Source: Laguncularia racemosa (lineage: Eukaryota; Streptophyta; Magnoliopsida; Myrtales; Combretaceae). Taken from it: a stretch of DNA of 64,000 nt. Location of the stretch: contig JBBMOL010000022.1 in NCBI GenBank assembly GCA_037954665.1, positions 4,154,001-4,218,000 on the forward strand, given 5' to 3'. The notes under the pieces were generated by a model that ran no database searches, was not told the origin of the DNA, and saw only the letters and a program-made list of their open reading frames with translations. Position 1 is the stretch's first letter; every line of letters begins with the position of its first letter. A program made the translations under genes and the position numbers. Positions 1 through 14,900 of the stretch are shown here, piece by piece.

Positions 1-419
1 ATATACTCTCATAAATAACCTCATCTAACAAGATCTTTAAGATTAACTACGTAGAATTTTCGATGGTATGACCCCTATCTTTGTAGATGTCAAGTATTTA
101 TTAGAGTTTCTTCTAGCTAGATTACTCCTCATCTTATTAAGCCAAGTGATAACACTTGGTCTCGTATCTTCATAAAGATGTTGGTGTAGGGCTTGTTAAC
201 TGGGGTATGCTACTCATAGAAAGGGATGGTTCACTATTTGTCGCCATTACCATTTCAAGTAAACTCATTATCTTACCCTACAAGGTTAAGCCTATCCTTA
301 GTAAAGGCTCGGTTCTTGTCATTGTTCTTTTTATTTGAGGAATCCTATTTGGCTTGCCTTCTTGCCAATATAGTGTCTTCTTAGGTAATGTAGTTAAAGG
401 CCCTTCCTTGGAACTCTCA

Positions 420-1330
420 AAAAATTTTGGGCTTATGCAAGGTGAAGGAGTAAAAGAATTGAGATCTATCTTTTACTCCTTTAATTGCTGCATTGAAAGC
501 TACACTAATGTCAATGTTAGGAATCTCAAGCATTGCTCTATTGAACTTGGAGATATAATCTCTAAGCCTCTCATCTTACTTTTGTCAAATAAGATCGAGA
601 GTTAAGGAATGCTATTCAAGCATTTTGATAGTTAGAAAATGCTGATAAAACTACATGGTAAGCTCTTGAAAATTGAAGATAGAGTTGGCTTGAGGCCTCA
701 AAACCATTTTTGTGTTACCTTCTTTAATGTTCTTAGAAAGAATTTACATGCCATTTCATCAAAGATGTTAAGTAGGTTCATCTAAGGTGTATAATAGCTC
801 AAATGCTCTATAGGGTCAGTCATCCCATTGTAGAACTCCAATTAGGAAATTCAAACATGTATAAGGAGCTGCTCATCTTGGATTTCCTAAGTGAAGGGAC
901 AATTTCCAATAGTAAGCATGTCCCATAGATCAAGCTTCTTCATGTCTTTGAGCTCATTAAGGCATTTAATCATGTTGTCTATATCACCAATAAACTGATC
1001 AGCCAGGAATCTTATGGACTACGCTATAGAGTTATCACTCTTGTTATTGCTCTACTTGCCCCTTAGGTTAGGGGCTCTATTCAAATTTAGCAATATGTTC
1101 CCGTGATGTTGTGAAACATTGTTGCCCTACTACTCACTTCATGGCTAAGCATGTTGTTAGGAGCACTCATTAATTTCATTAATCTGGTCTCTCTAACAAT
1201 GATGTTCAACTAGCATTTTGGCGAGTTGCCTCTCGAGTCTTACAATCCTATCTTCATGCCCCTATTGTACATGAGAGGGTGGTTGTTCTCAATAATTGGT
1301 GGGTTGCAGTCATTAAGGACATTCTTGCTG
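420..1330 (-). pseudogene. Decayed Ty3/gypsy gag remnant
   Basis: Reading the minus strand gives pieces of a plant gypsy capsid (retrotransposon gag) domain. A stretch resembling 'EFYNGMTDPIEHLSYY' near 790-850 matches the usual gag pattern of a Y-D-G-x-x-D-P-x-x-H-L run. Further downstream on the same strand 'RLRDYISKFNRAMLEI' (about 520-570) matches the conserved L-R-x-Y-x-x-R-F-N segment. The frame is interrupted by many stops and small shifts, so this is not a gene. It runs towards the left window edge, where pol would be expected, but I could not recognise pol. No LTRs are identified. The gag assignment rests on remembered family patterns, not an alignment. Confidence 0.55.
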
Positions 1331-1400
1331 AAGTTTCCAGATCTTGCTGCAATCATAGTTATAGTTGGCTTTAAGATAATGGGTGCCAATTGTTGATTGC

Positions 1401-4400
1401 ACTAGTTGCTTGAATGCAATCTTAAGTTGAATCAAATCCTCAAATTAATGTAATACAACCTACAAGATGAACAAACATGAGTTATCAAGGCGCTTGAGGT
1501 GTCTCCGATACTTAGACTTTAACGCTTAAGTCAAAGAAGCAACATAAGGGTATGACAATTAAGTGTGTAAAGAGTATCCAATGATTTACTTGATTGGAGA
1601 GACCTCAATTTATAGTATTGTGAAGACGTTATATTTTAGGTAAGTAAATTTTTCTAAAGAAGTTTTGGTTATAATAAGACATGTCTGCTTAAAATGTGTT
1701 CTTCGAAGAATTTAAATTACTTTCCTATTTTATGCTAACTAGCTTAAGCACTTCGCCATTTTATGGTCATGCTCAAATAAGGTAGATCCTAAGGCCTTAA
1801 GCCAATTTAGGCATAAAATAGACCCTTTTATCCCTGCTAGGCTCATAACAAGTATAGGCCTTAACTAAATAATAGACCAAGCTTATGAATCATAATAAAA
1901 GTGTATTCTTTAAAACAAATTACTAACTTATAATTTTCCTTTGTGAATGCATAATAATCAAACAATTGTGATCGTTAAGAATCAACTTTCGTCTTCAAGA
2001 TATCTTTGACCTTTTAGCTATGTAATAACTACATGCTACATGTTAAGGTAAAAATAATAAACTTGACTAATAATTAAACTTGGCTAATTAATTATTTGCT
2101 GATTATGTATGGTCACTTCTATCAGTAAGTGATGCCCTTGGGTTTGCAGTCATAGTTTTAGTTAACTATTGTACATTAGACGCTTAGGTTATTGCGTATG
2201 GCTCAAAAAGTAGCGGATAGGTGGAATCACATTAGATAATGGTCATTGAAAGTAGAAAGAAGATATATCAGGAGTTGCTTTCAATTTATAGGACTTGGTA
2301 GACAATACAATATAGTTATATTATGATCAGTGATGGCTGCATAATGCTGATGAAATCTAGATGTGACTACTTTTAGGTATTAAGGTTTAATGTGGAGTTT
2401 AGCTGCTTCCATCATCCCTTGATGACCAATGCAGTGGTATCAAACCTTAGGTCTCCCATCGTGTTTTTGGAGTCATAAATACTTCATGCTAGTTGTTTAC
2501 TTAATTTAACTTCATATTAATCAAATTGTTGTACGATGCATTAAAAATAGGCTTGGTGTGATGTCCATGCTTGTGCGTGTATTATTATGTAATAGGCTCA
2601 TGTAACTCACTCCTTTTCTTTTTAATCAAGGATGGCCTTTCTATTGATCCTCTCTACAACTCTATATATATAGCTTTAATGAAGAGTTCTAGCTATACAC
2701 GAGTGACATAGTTGACAAGGATAACTATTAAACTAGCTAGTTTTTAGATCTTTGGACTATCTTCCTTTTATGTTACTTTTACTTTGAGGACTTTTATATG
2801 GATTGTTCATAGATTGTATGTAGACTTTTATTATAAGCCCTAGAATTGATGATCTTATGAGGTTTTAGTTTTAAAACTTGCTATCAACCATTAACAACTT
2901 AAATCAAGAAATTGCTAAATGTTTTTATAAAACTTAATTAAATAATTTCAAGATCCTAAAACTATTTTAGAATACCATAGTTTTAGGGCAGTCATGCTAT
3001 CCTAAAAAAAAAAAGTCCTTGGAGGGAAGCCAAAAAACTTTGAGGGAAGAGTTTACGTGACTAAAATATTTTAGAACCAAAACAACACACAACTTAAAAA
3101 CAAAACATCACATTTTTGAATGGAAAACCTAATTTCCTACCCCTCTCTACCCCCCCTTTACCTACAATTTTAAGGAAATGATGCATATACACCTCAATCT
3201 CTCTCCCCTTCTAATCGATGATGTACTTTTACTTAGAGAATAGAGAAGACCTTTACTAGAGAGAGGGGCGATCTTCTATGAGACAAACAGTGTCACGCTC
3301 TCTCTTTCCTCACTCATATACACGCTTTCTCTACTCTCTAAGCTGCTAATTTTTGTCATTACTTATTACTTATGCTTGGTCAATGATTGTAGTGGTTTCC
3401 TAACGTTCCATCGAACAAAGAAAAGGGTCTAACTTACCTAAATAAAGATAGCTATCTAGGTGGTAGGGATCCAAACCCTAGGTTCATTGTTCATGAGTAG
3501 GAAGGTATCTTTCTATAGTAAACATCAATCATATCATGAAGAAGGCGCTTCCTACAAATGGAAAGATTGCTAAGGACAACAAAGAGACCATTTAAAATTA
3601 TGCCTGTAAGTTCATTAGTTTCATCATTAAAGAGTAGTTTAATTTTTTATTTTATTTTATTGAAATTTGCATTACTGAATCTATGATTTTTTTAGCCGAT
3701 AAAATTAGGGTTTAGGATTTAAATTTTAAGACTAGTAATGACTTATTATGGGCAATTACTATGTTAGGGTTTAGGGATTACATCGATCCTCTTGAGATCC
3801 ACCTTACTAAACATGGAGAGGTTAGCCTTTTATTATCTTAGCAAATGCTTTGCTTTGGCTACTCGTTCTTTTTTTCCCTTTATGGTTCTTTTGTGTATTC
3901 AGGAGTCAATAGCAAATGGAGGTGAGTTTATTTCTATTTCATCATATGATTTTTTTTTTTTTAAATAAAAATGCTAGCTTTGGAAAATTTTGGCGCCTGT
4001 TATTAAAGGGAGGGAAGTATCTCTCTTTCTAATTTTACATAGTTAGTTGGATTTGCTGAGGATTATGTCAAGAATGCAAAATGTTGATTTCTACAAATGA
4101 AAGCTATAGAGATGCTAAGAAGTTTGAACCTAATAAGAATATTTATTTTTACCAAAAAAAAAAAAACAACGTTCCATAGCTTATACCAAATAAATGCAAA
4201 ACATAGTGTCTTGCAACCTTATTAGGATGTTTAATATGCTGCTTATTGAATGATTATGAAAGTAACTTGAAGACAACAATAAATGATAATATTATTTTCC
4301 ATGTTATTTGTCAACATGTCTTCCTCCTCTATCTATGATACCTTGTTTACTTATTCTTTACATCTTTTCCTATACAATGACTGATAGCTTAGTAGTGGTA

Positions 4401-5490
4401 TGTGTATGAAATGAAAATAGTTGTTCTTTCCATTGGATAGGTATGACTATAGAGGCAAAATTGTTCTTTGTTTTGTTTCCCTAAGTAATCATGAAGGAGA
4501 AATTTTCTAAATAATGTTATTGATTTAACTTTTAGATGTGATGCTTTTTTGATGTTAAAGGCATATAAGGTGATTTGTAATACTAAAGGTGATTTTTAAA
4601 AAAATATAGTTTTAAGATAGAAAATTCTTTTATTGTGCTATTGTATCTTAGATAATGAAAATTACACCTTTGGTAGAAGGTAAATGAAAACATTACTCCA
4701 ATATTCATTCTTTCAATTAGTTCAATGTTAGAATTTATCATGTTTGAAGTGTAAGCTTAGGATGAATATTTACCTAGTAGCTATGATATGGTGATGGGTT
4801 GTGTCATAACTTCCTACTCCTTAATAGCCATGCTTCCCCTATTTGATGATAATTTACTCTTTGAACTTAAAAAATGAGCTTAGGCTACTTATTGGTTGCT
4901 AGCTTTCTTTGAGTTAATTTTAAGCCTTCATTACTTTTCAATTGCCATCAAACTATATTCCTAAAAGCAAGAGTAGAAATCTTTTGGTGCTTAAGGCAAG
5001 TCTAAGGACCTGTTTGATTTGTCTTATTTATGTCCGTTTAGTGTCCTTTTCATGTCTATTCAAATATGAGTGTCGCTTAAATCAAATGGGATTCAGATGG
5101 AAAAAAAGATAAAGATATATTTACATATATAACCCTATTAGAAAAAACCAAATTCCTAAACCTTACTTGAAATATAAGTAAATTATATATAAATTAGACA
5201 ATTTATTTAAGCGTTAGTTTTCAAGTAGATACAAATCAAATACAAACAAGAAATAGACCATCCAAACTTATCCTAGTTTGTTTTCATTAGATTTTTCAAT
5301 TATCTAAACTAGAGTATATACACTTTGATTTTACATAAAGCAAGTTGAAATTTTACTATATCTTATATCTCTTAGAAGAAAGTTTTCTACTCTTTCCTCT
5401 TCTCTCATTCTATGCCTTTTTTTTTGTTGTCAATAATATGTTCATTAACTTATCCTTTTGTCTTTTTGTTTTGTTCAAATTCAATTGGTT
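1401..5490. other. Gene-poor AT-rich intergenic DNA
   Basis: No open reading frame of meaningful length, no recognisable domain and no RNA gene. It contains short homopolymer runs (for example around 3002-3013 and 3951-3961) and a CT-rich patch near 3295-3345. I see nothing supportable as a gene. Confidence 0.5.
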
Positions 5491-5780
5491 AGACTGACAT
5501 GCCTCTTGTTCCATCCGCCGGCTCCAAGTTTAGCTGAAGGTAAGCAATGTCTTATGTCCTAGAGTCTTATTATTTGGTAATTGAACCCATGGTATACGTT
5601 GAATTGGTTAACCTGACCAAGTTCATATTCGATAGGTCAGACTGACATGCCTCCTGTTTCATCCACGGGCTTCAAGTTTGGCCGAAGGGAAGTAATGTCT
5701 TATGTCCTAGAGTCTTATTATTTGGTAATTGAACCCTTAATATACTTTGACTTGGTTAACTTGACCATTTTATGCAGCTG
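5491..5780. repeat. Two-copy tandem duplication, period 148 bp
   Basis: The segment starting 'AGACTGACATGCCTC' at 5491 recurs at 5639 and stays recognisably the same through 'TATGTCCTAGAGTCTTATT' and the following 'TTGAACCC', so the unit is about 148 bp. The copies differ at scattered positions. Short ORFs overlapping the second copy have no recognised domain. Confidence 0.85.
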
Positions 5781-8700
5781 TCTACTAATTGTAGGACAGA
5801 TGTGGTTTACTTTAAGCAGTCCAGATGTTGCTAGATTAATATTTGGATGTGGGTTATAAGTGCATTGCTTTTGCTACAGCTATAGAGCTCTTGGGTATGA
5901 AATTTTCCTTTTTTTCTTAAATTTATGGCAAAAGGTCATCTCTATAATGGGTTATTGCATAAATGTTGTTGGCCTAAGATTTTTTATTTTTTATTTTTCC
6001 TTTTTCTTAGGCTTTTGTATCTTATTTATCAGTTGTATTGTCACTTTGTTTACAGCTGCTAAAAGTTGTCCTGGTTACCTTATTTCCGCAAAAAAAAATT
6101 CCAGTCTTCACTTAGCCTTTCTAGTTTTGCTTTATATATTCTTTTCCCCCTTTCCTACGATGAGAAATTTCAATAAGATACAATATGTAGAGTTGAATCT
6201 GTCCATTTGAAATATCTATGCATTATGCTCTATAAGAATTATAAAGAAAGTTCCTAACCTTGTTGGAAATTTTATAAATCCTATAGTTGCCTTGCTTAAA
6301 GAAACATCATTTAGTTTCAATTATTGGAATCCAACTACGTAAATACCAATGTAAAGTCAACGTAGAAGCAGCCAAATATTTTGGTAAGGTGACCGATGTC
6401 CTCTATTTATTTTGTTTTTCTACTATCAAACAAAGAATTTTAATATTTAAGCATTAACCTTGTACATAAGAGGTCTATTCAAGCAGAGTTAGAAAGCAAT
6501 GATCATAGTAGTGTTTTCAAATATTTTTGCTCCACAACTTAATAGCAACAATCGTTCTCGCTATTTTTAAAGAAGGAAAATCCCTCGATGAATCAAAAGT
6601 ACTCTTGCTGTATTTGTACACATTTCAAGGAATGTTTATTATCATGATGGAAACATCTCCTTTTTTTTATTTCTTGTATTTTTCTAATGTATTATCATTG
6701 TCTAAATCAAACACCAATATTATAAATCTCAAAAATTATACAAGTAAAAATGGTTTAGGCAGTATCAACTACTTGATACAAAGTTTTATATGCAACTCAT
6801 TTACTCTGCTTGGATAGTATTCTTGCATAATTTGACTATTAGTTTTAGCATTTTTAGGTAATCATTAATTAAAACATTTAGCCTCATGAATAATCCAAAA
6901 AAGTTCCAAGAGTGGCTGTATTAAAGCACTAAATAGTTGGTTGGAGTTGATTCTGTACTAGACTACCATCTTTTTTACTTGGCAAGGAGATGCTGCTCTT
7001 TTTTGAGAACTTCGATCTTGTTTTCCTTTTCCTTTTTGTTTTGCATTAAGGGCCTACTCAGTACATCCACAGGGTGCAAACTCTAGATAGGCATGTTGTA
7101 TTATGATGTACGTTTAAGTCGGCCTGTTTTATTAAATTTTTAGACCAACATTGTATCACTTTTTTGCCATATAATCACTTGCGTTACGTTTTCTTCGATG
7201 TTTGTCTTGTAAAAGTCTAGTCTTTTTTCTTCCCTATGACTAATAGACATTCAGAGCGTGAAGATAATAATGACTAATTGATGTTTTTATACTTGAAAAA
7301 TGATGCTTAGAACATTATGTAATCTCTTTGTATATAAATAATAAAATGAAAAGAAATTATGAATTGATAGATCTTTTATTAAATTTATTGAAGTTGCATT
7401 GACATTAAAATCAAGAAAAATTTGTGGTGCAAAGTATACGTTGGTAGGTATCCTAGAAACAAAATGCTAGGATGGCATTGATAAGTATCCACTTTAAAAG
7501 GGTGCAAAGATTAAAATATATGGAACAAACCGTCCTCAATGAATTTTAGTAATAAAGGTTTGTTTTCTCATCCCATTCTGTTCATGTCTTTCTAATGATT
7601 TAGATCATCTTCATTTGGGGCTTTTTGGTTTGCTTTTCTAATGGCTTTCATATTATTAATAACCTATTTAAGCTCTTGCATATGCTTGCAACACACGTGA
7701 TTTGGTTGTTGTTCCTCTCTATGATATTCTAGGCATTATTAATGATTTAATACGTGCTTTATACTAAACAAATTATAGTGTTATTCTAATTTCACGTATG
7801 TATGAGATTATTTGCTAGTTAAGTTTGCTTGGCAAATGCATATTAAATATGATTTTTTTTTTTTTGTATGTTGCTTAGATATTTTTCCTTCAATGTTGGG
7901 TTTTAATGTCCACAGAAAAAAATTAAGACATCTCAGAATCTGTTGCATTCTCCAAAGATAAGTAAATATTATAGCTTAACTTGACAATAAACAATGTACA
8001 TGGTATCGAAACCATGTCATAGTAGAAAGAAATCTAGTTGAATATGTTAGTTTGGGCTTCGAGTGGTTTCATATTTCTTTGTTTTACTAATATATTTACT
8101 TTTTGTTTGTAGATTGAGGAAGATGATGATTTTTTAGACTAATTGCAACATCTCACCTATAAGGCGCATGTTTTAATTGCCCTAACATCTTGACCATCCC
8201 ATTAGGTACTCTATTGGTGTAGTTTTGTCCACCCTAAAAAGGCCTTATTTGTAATAGTGGAAATCCACATAATAGTTATGAGCCTTACGTATTTTACCTA
8301 AATAGGTTATGTAGTAAATCGTTGTCGCCATAGTTATTAGAGATGTGGCAACTAATATAGTAATGGTCGAACCAATAGGAATCTTGGGATGATGCAATTA
8401 GTTTATGACTCAAGGGCATTTGGGGGAATACTCAATATGGAATATATCTATATGTAGAGTCTTGGCTTACTCCATGTTTCGAAACATCAAGACCATGTAT
8501 TATCTATTGGTTGTGTATTTGTATTAGGCCTAGGAATGTTTGTAGAAATGATCCTATATGACATGCATATGTGCTAGACTGTTCGTGAGGAAATCAAACT
8601 CGTTTGGGGACCTTTGTTTTTACGTACTGAACTAACAAGATTAGACATTTTGAGTGCGGTGAAGTGAGCCTTGTATGTTTATGCTATGACAAGAATATAA

Positions 8701-11079
8701 GCCAAAATGGCATTGCTCTATGGGTTCGAAGTATGAACGTTTATATGGTATTAAAGCTAAGCATAGAAGGCTAAGGATCCACTAAAAAAGGTGCTAGAAG
8801 TATGAAAACTAAATGACGGAAAAGTGGATAGTAACTAAATAGTTCACTTAAATAAAGATTGATTTACTTCTAGAGTAAATATATACATACAAAACTAGAC
8901 AAAAATTAATAGAAACTATAAAATAGTGAGTAAAAGACACTGAGAAAAAACCTAAGTCAGTCATATCAAATCCTCGACGGTAACAAGAAGATGAAACGTT
9001 TAAGAAGTAATCTCTATAAGATTAAGGATTCACAAACCATCGCCTCAATCTACAAGCATGTATAGGTGGAAAAAAAAATCTTGAAGAATTGAAAATATAC
9101 AAGTGTTTATAAATATTAAGATATATATGCTAACATGATGATGTCGAATGTAAATATATTATGCCATCTTATCCAATTCCAAGATGGCATTGCGATGAAG
9201 TTTAAATATTAAAAGAGTGATGGATGTAATCCTAACCAGTATTTGGACAGGTCACAGGTGTGTGTGTAAATATTAAAAGTGTATAAATTTACTTTCAACT
9301 TACGCAGAGGATTTCATGATAATACTGGCCAAAAAAAAAAAGTGAATGGAACCATTTGAATAAATTTAAATATCAAATGCCGTGTGTTCAGTTAAAGCAA
9401 GTATATAAAATAGGTTTTAAAGGAAATTCTTCATCAAATAAAACTTTTGAGGGTAATCTTAAAGTCATCCCCAGTCAACTACGGCCATTGGACTCTATGG
9501 GATTGGACCAAGAACATAGGAGATTTTATAGGATTGGCCAATCCTAAAATAAAACTTAATCATCTGTTTATATACCCCAACAATAGAAGATGTCAAGCTA
9601 ACGAAATTGGGAACTGCAAAATAGAAAATGCTTAAGAAGATCAAAATGAACAAAGCTCTGGCGCAAACACAACCCACCGAAGATAACTTATGATGCCAAA
9701 ATATTTAGAAATATAGCTTCTAGCTTTTAACCACTTGTAATGCGGCTATAGGCTTGTCGTCAGAGACTCACACCATAAACACTGTAAACAGATCTTTTCA
9801 TCTACAAAAGTAAACTCAAGAGAAGCTAGTTACTAGTTGTTTTTACTTTTTAGCAATAGTGATAATGGAAGGTAAAGAATCAATCGATAACTAGTAGTGG
9901 TGGTAGAAAAAATTATTCCTATTATCATAACATTTCTCACGGTTTGTTAACCACCAATACTAATGATTAACCATTATTGTCAACTTTCAAATTCAATTAT
10001 AGTACTAAAAGCCACTAGTACTAGTGAATGCAATATTTTAATATCACTCCGATAATACTTGACATCTACAAATAATTATATCAATGCCAAAAATACTTGG
10101 AGTAATTTATTATTGATATCTTCTCTCAATATGTTTTAACTGGCCGATCGAGTTAAGTTACCATGGATGTTTTCTAATTTTCGGGTGCGATGGTGGCCCT
10201 CCATGCCTTTATTCTCGATTGAGCCTAACCTAATGATGCTGTGAACCGGCACAAATGCGTTGGTCTACCATTGTAAATTAGGGAGACACCTGTCTTTTCT
10301 TGAGATTGTGAAACCCATATATATAGTTCATATGCGATATGCAGTGTTGATGTAGTCCCACTATGGAGTGCATGTGACTAGAGCCTAAAGGATGATTGAC
10401 ACAGACCCTATTTCCAATTTCTTGTGTAAAGAATTCACAGTTTTTGCGAGTGTTGTTTCACACTCTACACCGGTGTGGTTAGTTTGAATTCCAACGACTA
10501 ATATAGATATTTAACATAAAAAAAAAAAAAAGAAGAAGCTGCATACAAAGCCTCTTTTCTAGGATTTTGATCTCGAAAGGCCTTTATATGAATGCTTCTT
10601 TTACAGGGATATTCGGTGTCTCCCGTTAAGAAGATACAAAACATGTTGACATACCTAAAAACGTATAATTACCCGACGAGATATCGAACACACCAAGAAC
10701 TTTAAATTTATGTTCATCTTGACATTTGAAAATGCCTGATCAATTCGACTATCCTTAGGTGACAGTGGCAACTTGCAGGAATTAGAACTTCGGAATTAAA
10801 TAAATTTGATTGGCTTCTGTGTCCACATTTTAGGATGAGAAACGCTAAAACAATATATTGCACAAGAGTTTTTGGACGAAATCACCTTAAATCTGACATG
10901 TATCTCACCAATCCCTTCTACGTGTACACTTGCATCACGGTTTTTATATATTATGTTTATTCGTTTTGTTCTTCTCTCATGCATAAATGCCAGCGACATA
11001 TCTCATTTTTCAACTAGAAGCAGTTGAAGTTTTGTACTTAACCTCTGCCTACAACAAGGCTTACTATTAGAAACGGTCG
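5781..11079. other. Gene-poor intergenic DNA
   Basis: Only short ORFs with T-rich, low-complexity translations occur (for example a 116-codon hydrophobic ORF at 5860-6210). None has a recognisable domain, and overlapping ORFs on both strands near 9.5 kb look like chance openings. No RNA gene or clear element boundary is seen. Confidence 0.5.
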
Positions 11080-11960
11080 AATGGGCCAATCCGACCTACA
11101 CCAGTTCATGTATTAAAGCAGGCTGACCCTCGATGATTCGCACATTAGGCGGGTCGAAGAAGTCGGCTCGACCCGCCTCACGAACCAATATGGGCCAACC
11201 CACACAAAAAAATTTATACATACATTACCCAAAGTCCTACCCTTTAGCCAAATGGCTAAACCCCCAACCCCAAATCGTAACTCCAAACCCAAACCCCAAA
11301 ACTCTACTCAACGTCCACAAGCCATAGCCAAGCTAAGCCACAACACAATAGTTGGCTAACTTTAAAAAAAAAAACAAACAAACAAACAAACACAATTGCA
11401 CGATACAAGGACTCACCAAGCTCCACGCAAGAGGCACAATTACCTGATGGTGACAATTGTGTGCGAAGTGGCTGACGAGAGCAAGACAACGACAAGAAGA
11501 TGATTGCGAAGTGGATGACGACTACAAAGTGACTGGTGGATTGGCTACTCCTATTGTTGAGTGTTGACCGATAGACTAGCGATTGAGGAATGATAGCGAG
11601 TGGCAAGGTGAGGTGACTAGTATAGCTATTGATGAGTTAGTCAACGACTATAAGTGGAGTGAGAATGTGAGATGAGAGAGAAGATAGAAATGAAAGAAAG
11701 TTGGTGTTGCTACTATGCTTCGTGCTAATTTTAACTCTGTCTCTCAAGTGAAGTGACCTAGCTAGCGCATGCTTGACTTTTTTTTCCACTTTTTTTTTTT
11801 ATTTGGGTAGGTTATGCGAGCCAACCTATGCCTATAGTGAGTTAGCCCACCTTGACCCGCAACCCACACAGGATAGGTCAAAACAACCCACATATCCTGT
11901 AAGCCAAATTTTTTTTGCCCATCTCGCAAAAATTTATAGTTAGGCGGGTCTGCCCTACAT
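11080..11960. mobile_element. Possible decayed non-autonomous DNA element
   Basis: GC-richer ends with repeated 'CGGGTCGA', 'GGCGGGTC' and 'GACCCGCC' motifs (about 11085-11200 and 11850-11955) flank a non-coding middle. The motifs at the two ends are partly inverted relative to each other, as in many plant hAT-like non-autonomous elements. I could not define terminal inverted repeats or an 8-bp target duplication, so the class is a guess. Confidence 0.25.
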
Positions 11961-14900
11961 CCCCAACTCTACTTACCACTTGTTCATAAATAGATTAAAG
12001 AGATATGTAGGCCAAGATGGGATTAGTAGATGCACTCAATGATGCTATAGTTTCTTATATCTATAAAGAAGCAAATCAACCAATAGACTATCTTGTAAGG
12101 ATAACTAGAGCTTCATAATGAAATTCCTTTACTTTTAATTTATTTGAGCTAGATAATTTTTTTTAGAGGTCTCATATTAGATCAAAAATCTCTTCCTTTT
12201 ATTAAAGTATGGCTTTTTCGCATTAATCCAATAATAGTTCTTTGTTTGAAGTACACATATATAGAGGGGCCCCATTAATGGGTGCTCCCAAATCAATTGT
12301 TTAGGATCTTTAAAAGAAACTTTTCACACTTTTACAATATTAATTATATATTTTGCCAAAAGCAATTGCATGGAAAAATAATTGCTTTTTTTTATTTAGT
12401 ATCTTAATGCATATGCTTTTGAGCTTTCAATAACATTTTTCATTATCTACTCATTAGCAGAAGATACACCCATGATGAATGTGTCAATAGTAACAATTTG
12501 AAAAAAAAAAATACTATTGTAAATTTATTAACACATTTCACTTTACTTTATTCCCTAATTACTTGAGATTAAAACATTCAACTTAGAAGTCAAAATTGGT
12601 TAAGATTTTGAGTTTGAGGTCATGCTTAAGAAGCTTCACGTTAACACGATTGACATTGTTTAGGCTATTCTATTTTACATATATCTCCAAATTCAACTTG
12701 AAGTCAATGTATACATGGGCTTTACTTGTCGTCTTTTAGGCTTACATCTTGTTGAGCAAAATATTATGAAAGCTTCTGGTCAACAGACTACTTAAATAAA
12801 TATCTAACTGAATTCAAATAATTCATAAGTAGATTTATTATAATTATACCTCTGATTGCTAACACGGTTTGAAAAGAGCAAGTGTAAATCATTATAGCAT
12901 CCCTATTTATTTTTTTCAACCATATTCGCTTTAAAGTCACTCATAAAATCTAAAATTCTTAAATTCAGGTAAAGCAATGACCTAGTCTCAAAGTTGCATT
13001 ATTGGAACTCAAATGCCACTTGCAAGCTTGACAATAATATAGCCTGATTTTGATAAGATTGTGATTTGAGTCAACACAGCCACCATGCATAGATAGATTT
13101 GTTTGCACAGATATCAATCTGTATTCTTTGTAAGATTTCACATTTTAGACTTAAAAATTGTTACTTAGGTTGTGGGGTACAAATTCTTAATGTTTAATTA
13201 GTTTGTGGGATACAAATCGCTGTCGACATCATCTTATTTTCAGTCCAACATGAATGCATTCGAATAGGAATAACGACTTGCTCTCTCCAATAAAATGACA
13301 GCTATCAGTACAGCAGTTAAATTATCTAAAATTCCTATCCTTTCAATTTAATAGCTTGTTACACATTCGACACGACGTGATAAAAATGGAGACTCCATTG
13401 TACAAAGTAAATTATAACATACAACTTAATTGGAGAAAGAAAACGATTCCCCTATACGTAGTAACAGGCACAATTCATAGGCCGAAATATGACTTCCAGA
13501 TTGTGTCGTCTCATATTTAACCAAAACGGGGAGAAAGAAAACACTTGTAAGAAAACCCCATCGGTCTCCAATAAAGACAACTTAACTATCTCTTGGTAGT
13601 CAAACAACATTTGAACTTGACTTAGGATTTATTTAGGAATAAAGATTAAGATAGACTGGTGATGCATGTCCAACTTATATAGAGAAGGGGCAAAGACGAT
13701 TACTCGTAAGGCAAAAAGTCATAGGAATTTGGAAATGATAGACACTTAGGTCCCATAAGACTATATGAGCAAGTGTAGCGTGCCTACCATGTGTGTGAGA
13801 TAGACCACCAAACTTCTTGATTAATGTTTTAGCATAAATGATTTTTAATTAGGATCACTCATTAAGGCCTTTAATAAAAAGGAAAAATACAGTATTCCTT
13901 TGAAATTTCAAAATCGTATGATCTAATTAAATTGCTACGTCTTTTCCCAGCTTTGGCTAAAATGTTTTAGTGCATGCATTGGTACTCTGACCAAACAAGA
14001 AGCATCAATCAGTCACCCTAATTTTGTTTGGAAATAAATAATTTTTATTGCTCTAAAAACTATTCAGTTTCACCCGATTTTCTGAACACTAATGCACCAC
14101 CGTGAAACCAGTATGCATTCCCAGAACAACAAGCTCATCTCTTTGCCTCATAAAGACATCTAAGCAATCATCATCAAACCAGCCTAAACTCATAAGCTAT
14201 TCAGACGAAAAAAAATTAAATAAATAAATATAATAACAATAAAAGATGGGGTACACATACCAATCCGGAGAATAGCAATCCCTCGTATTCGACGAACAAG
14301 GCCCATAATTGGATCGTTGAAGATTTTGGTCGCCAAACTCCCCTCCTAATGCAAAATCGAACTGCATTGAGTAAGATATCAAGGTAGCATATGTCAAACT
14401 GACTTCGCAAACAAGATAAAACTGAAGAAAGAAAATGCTCGCGAATTCTGATAATGACAAGAAAATGAAGGAATGCCTAGACGAAATTGGAATAGCCATA
14501 CCAATCGATCTAAACAACGTGGTCGCTACCTTAATTTGCAGCACTAATAACCTATTTAGTTCGCTCTAATAGTAATTATATTCTCTTCTTATTTCTTTGG
14601 AAATTACTATTAATGGAATTACTATTATATCATTTAGTTGGTTTTAAATCCTATAATAGCAATTTTATAAGGAATTGATATTGCAAATTATATTGAATTG
14701 GGATTCATTACTAGAAATCATGAATTGCAATTCCGCACTTTATTATTTTTCTTTCTCCCCAAAATAACCTAATCTAATTAAAAAATCCACAACATTTGCT
14801 CTAAAAAATCTAAAACGAACTAGAATAGAGATTGAGCAAACCCTAGCTTATCTCTACCACCCTCTCTCTTCTCTCTCTCTCTCTACTAAAAGGAGATGCA

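Noticed and set aside
14261..14361. A 101-bp minus-strand interval with AG...GT borders that could be an exon
   Set aside because: Borders fit splice consensus (ATGCAG|T and G|GTATGT), but no frame gives a recognisable protein and no adjoining coding exon was found.
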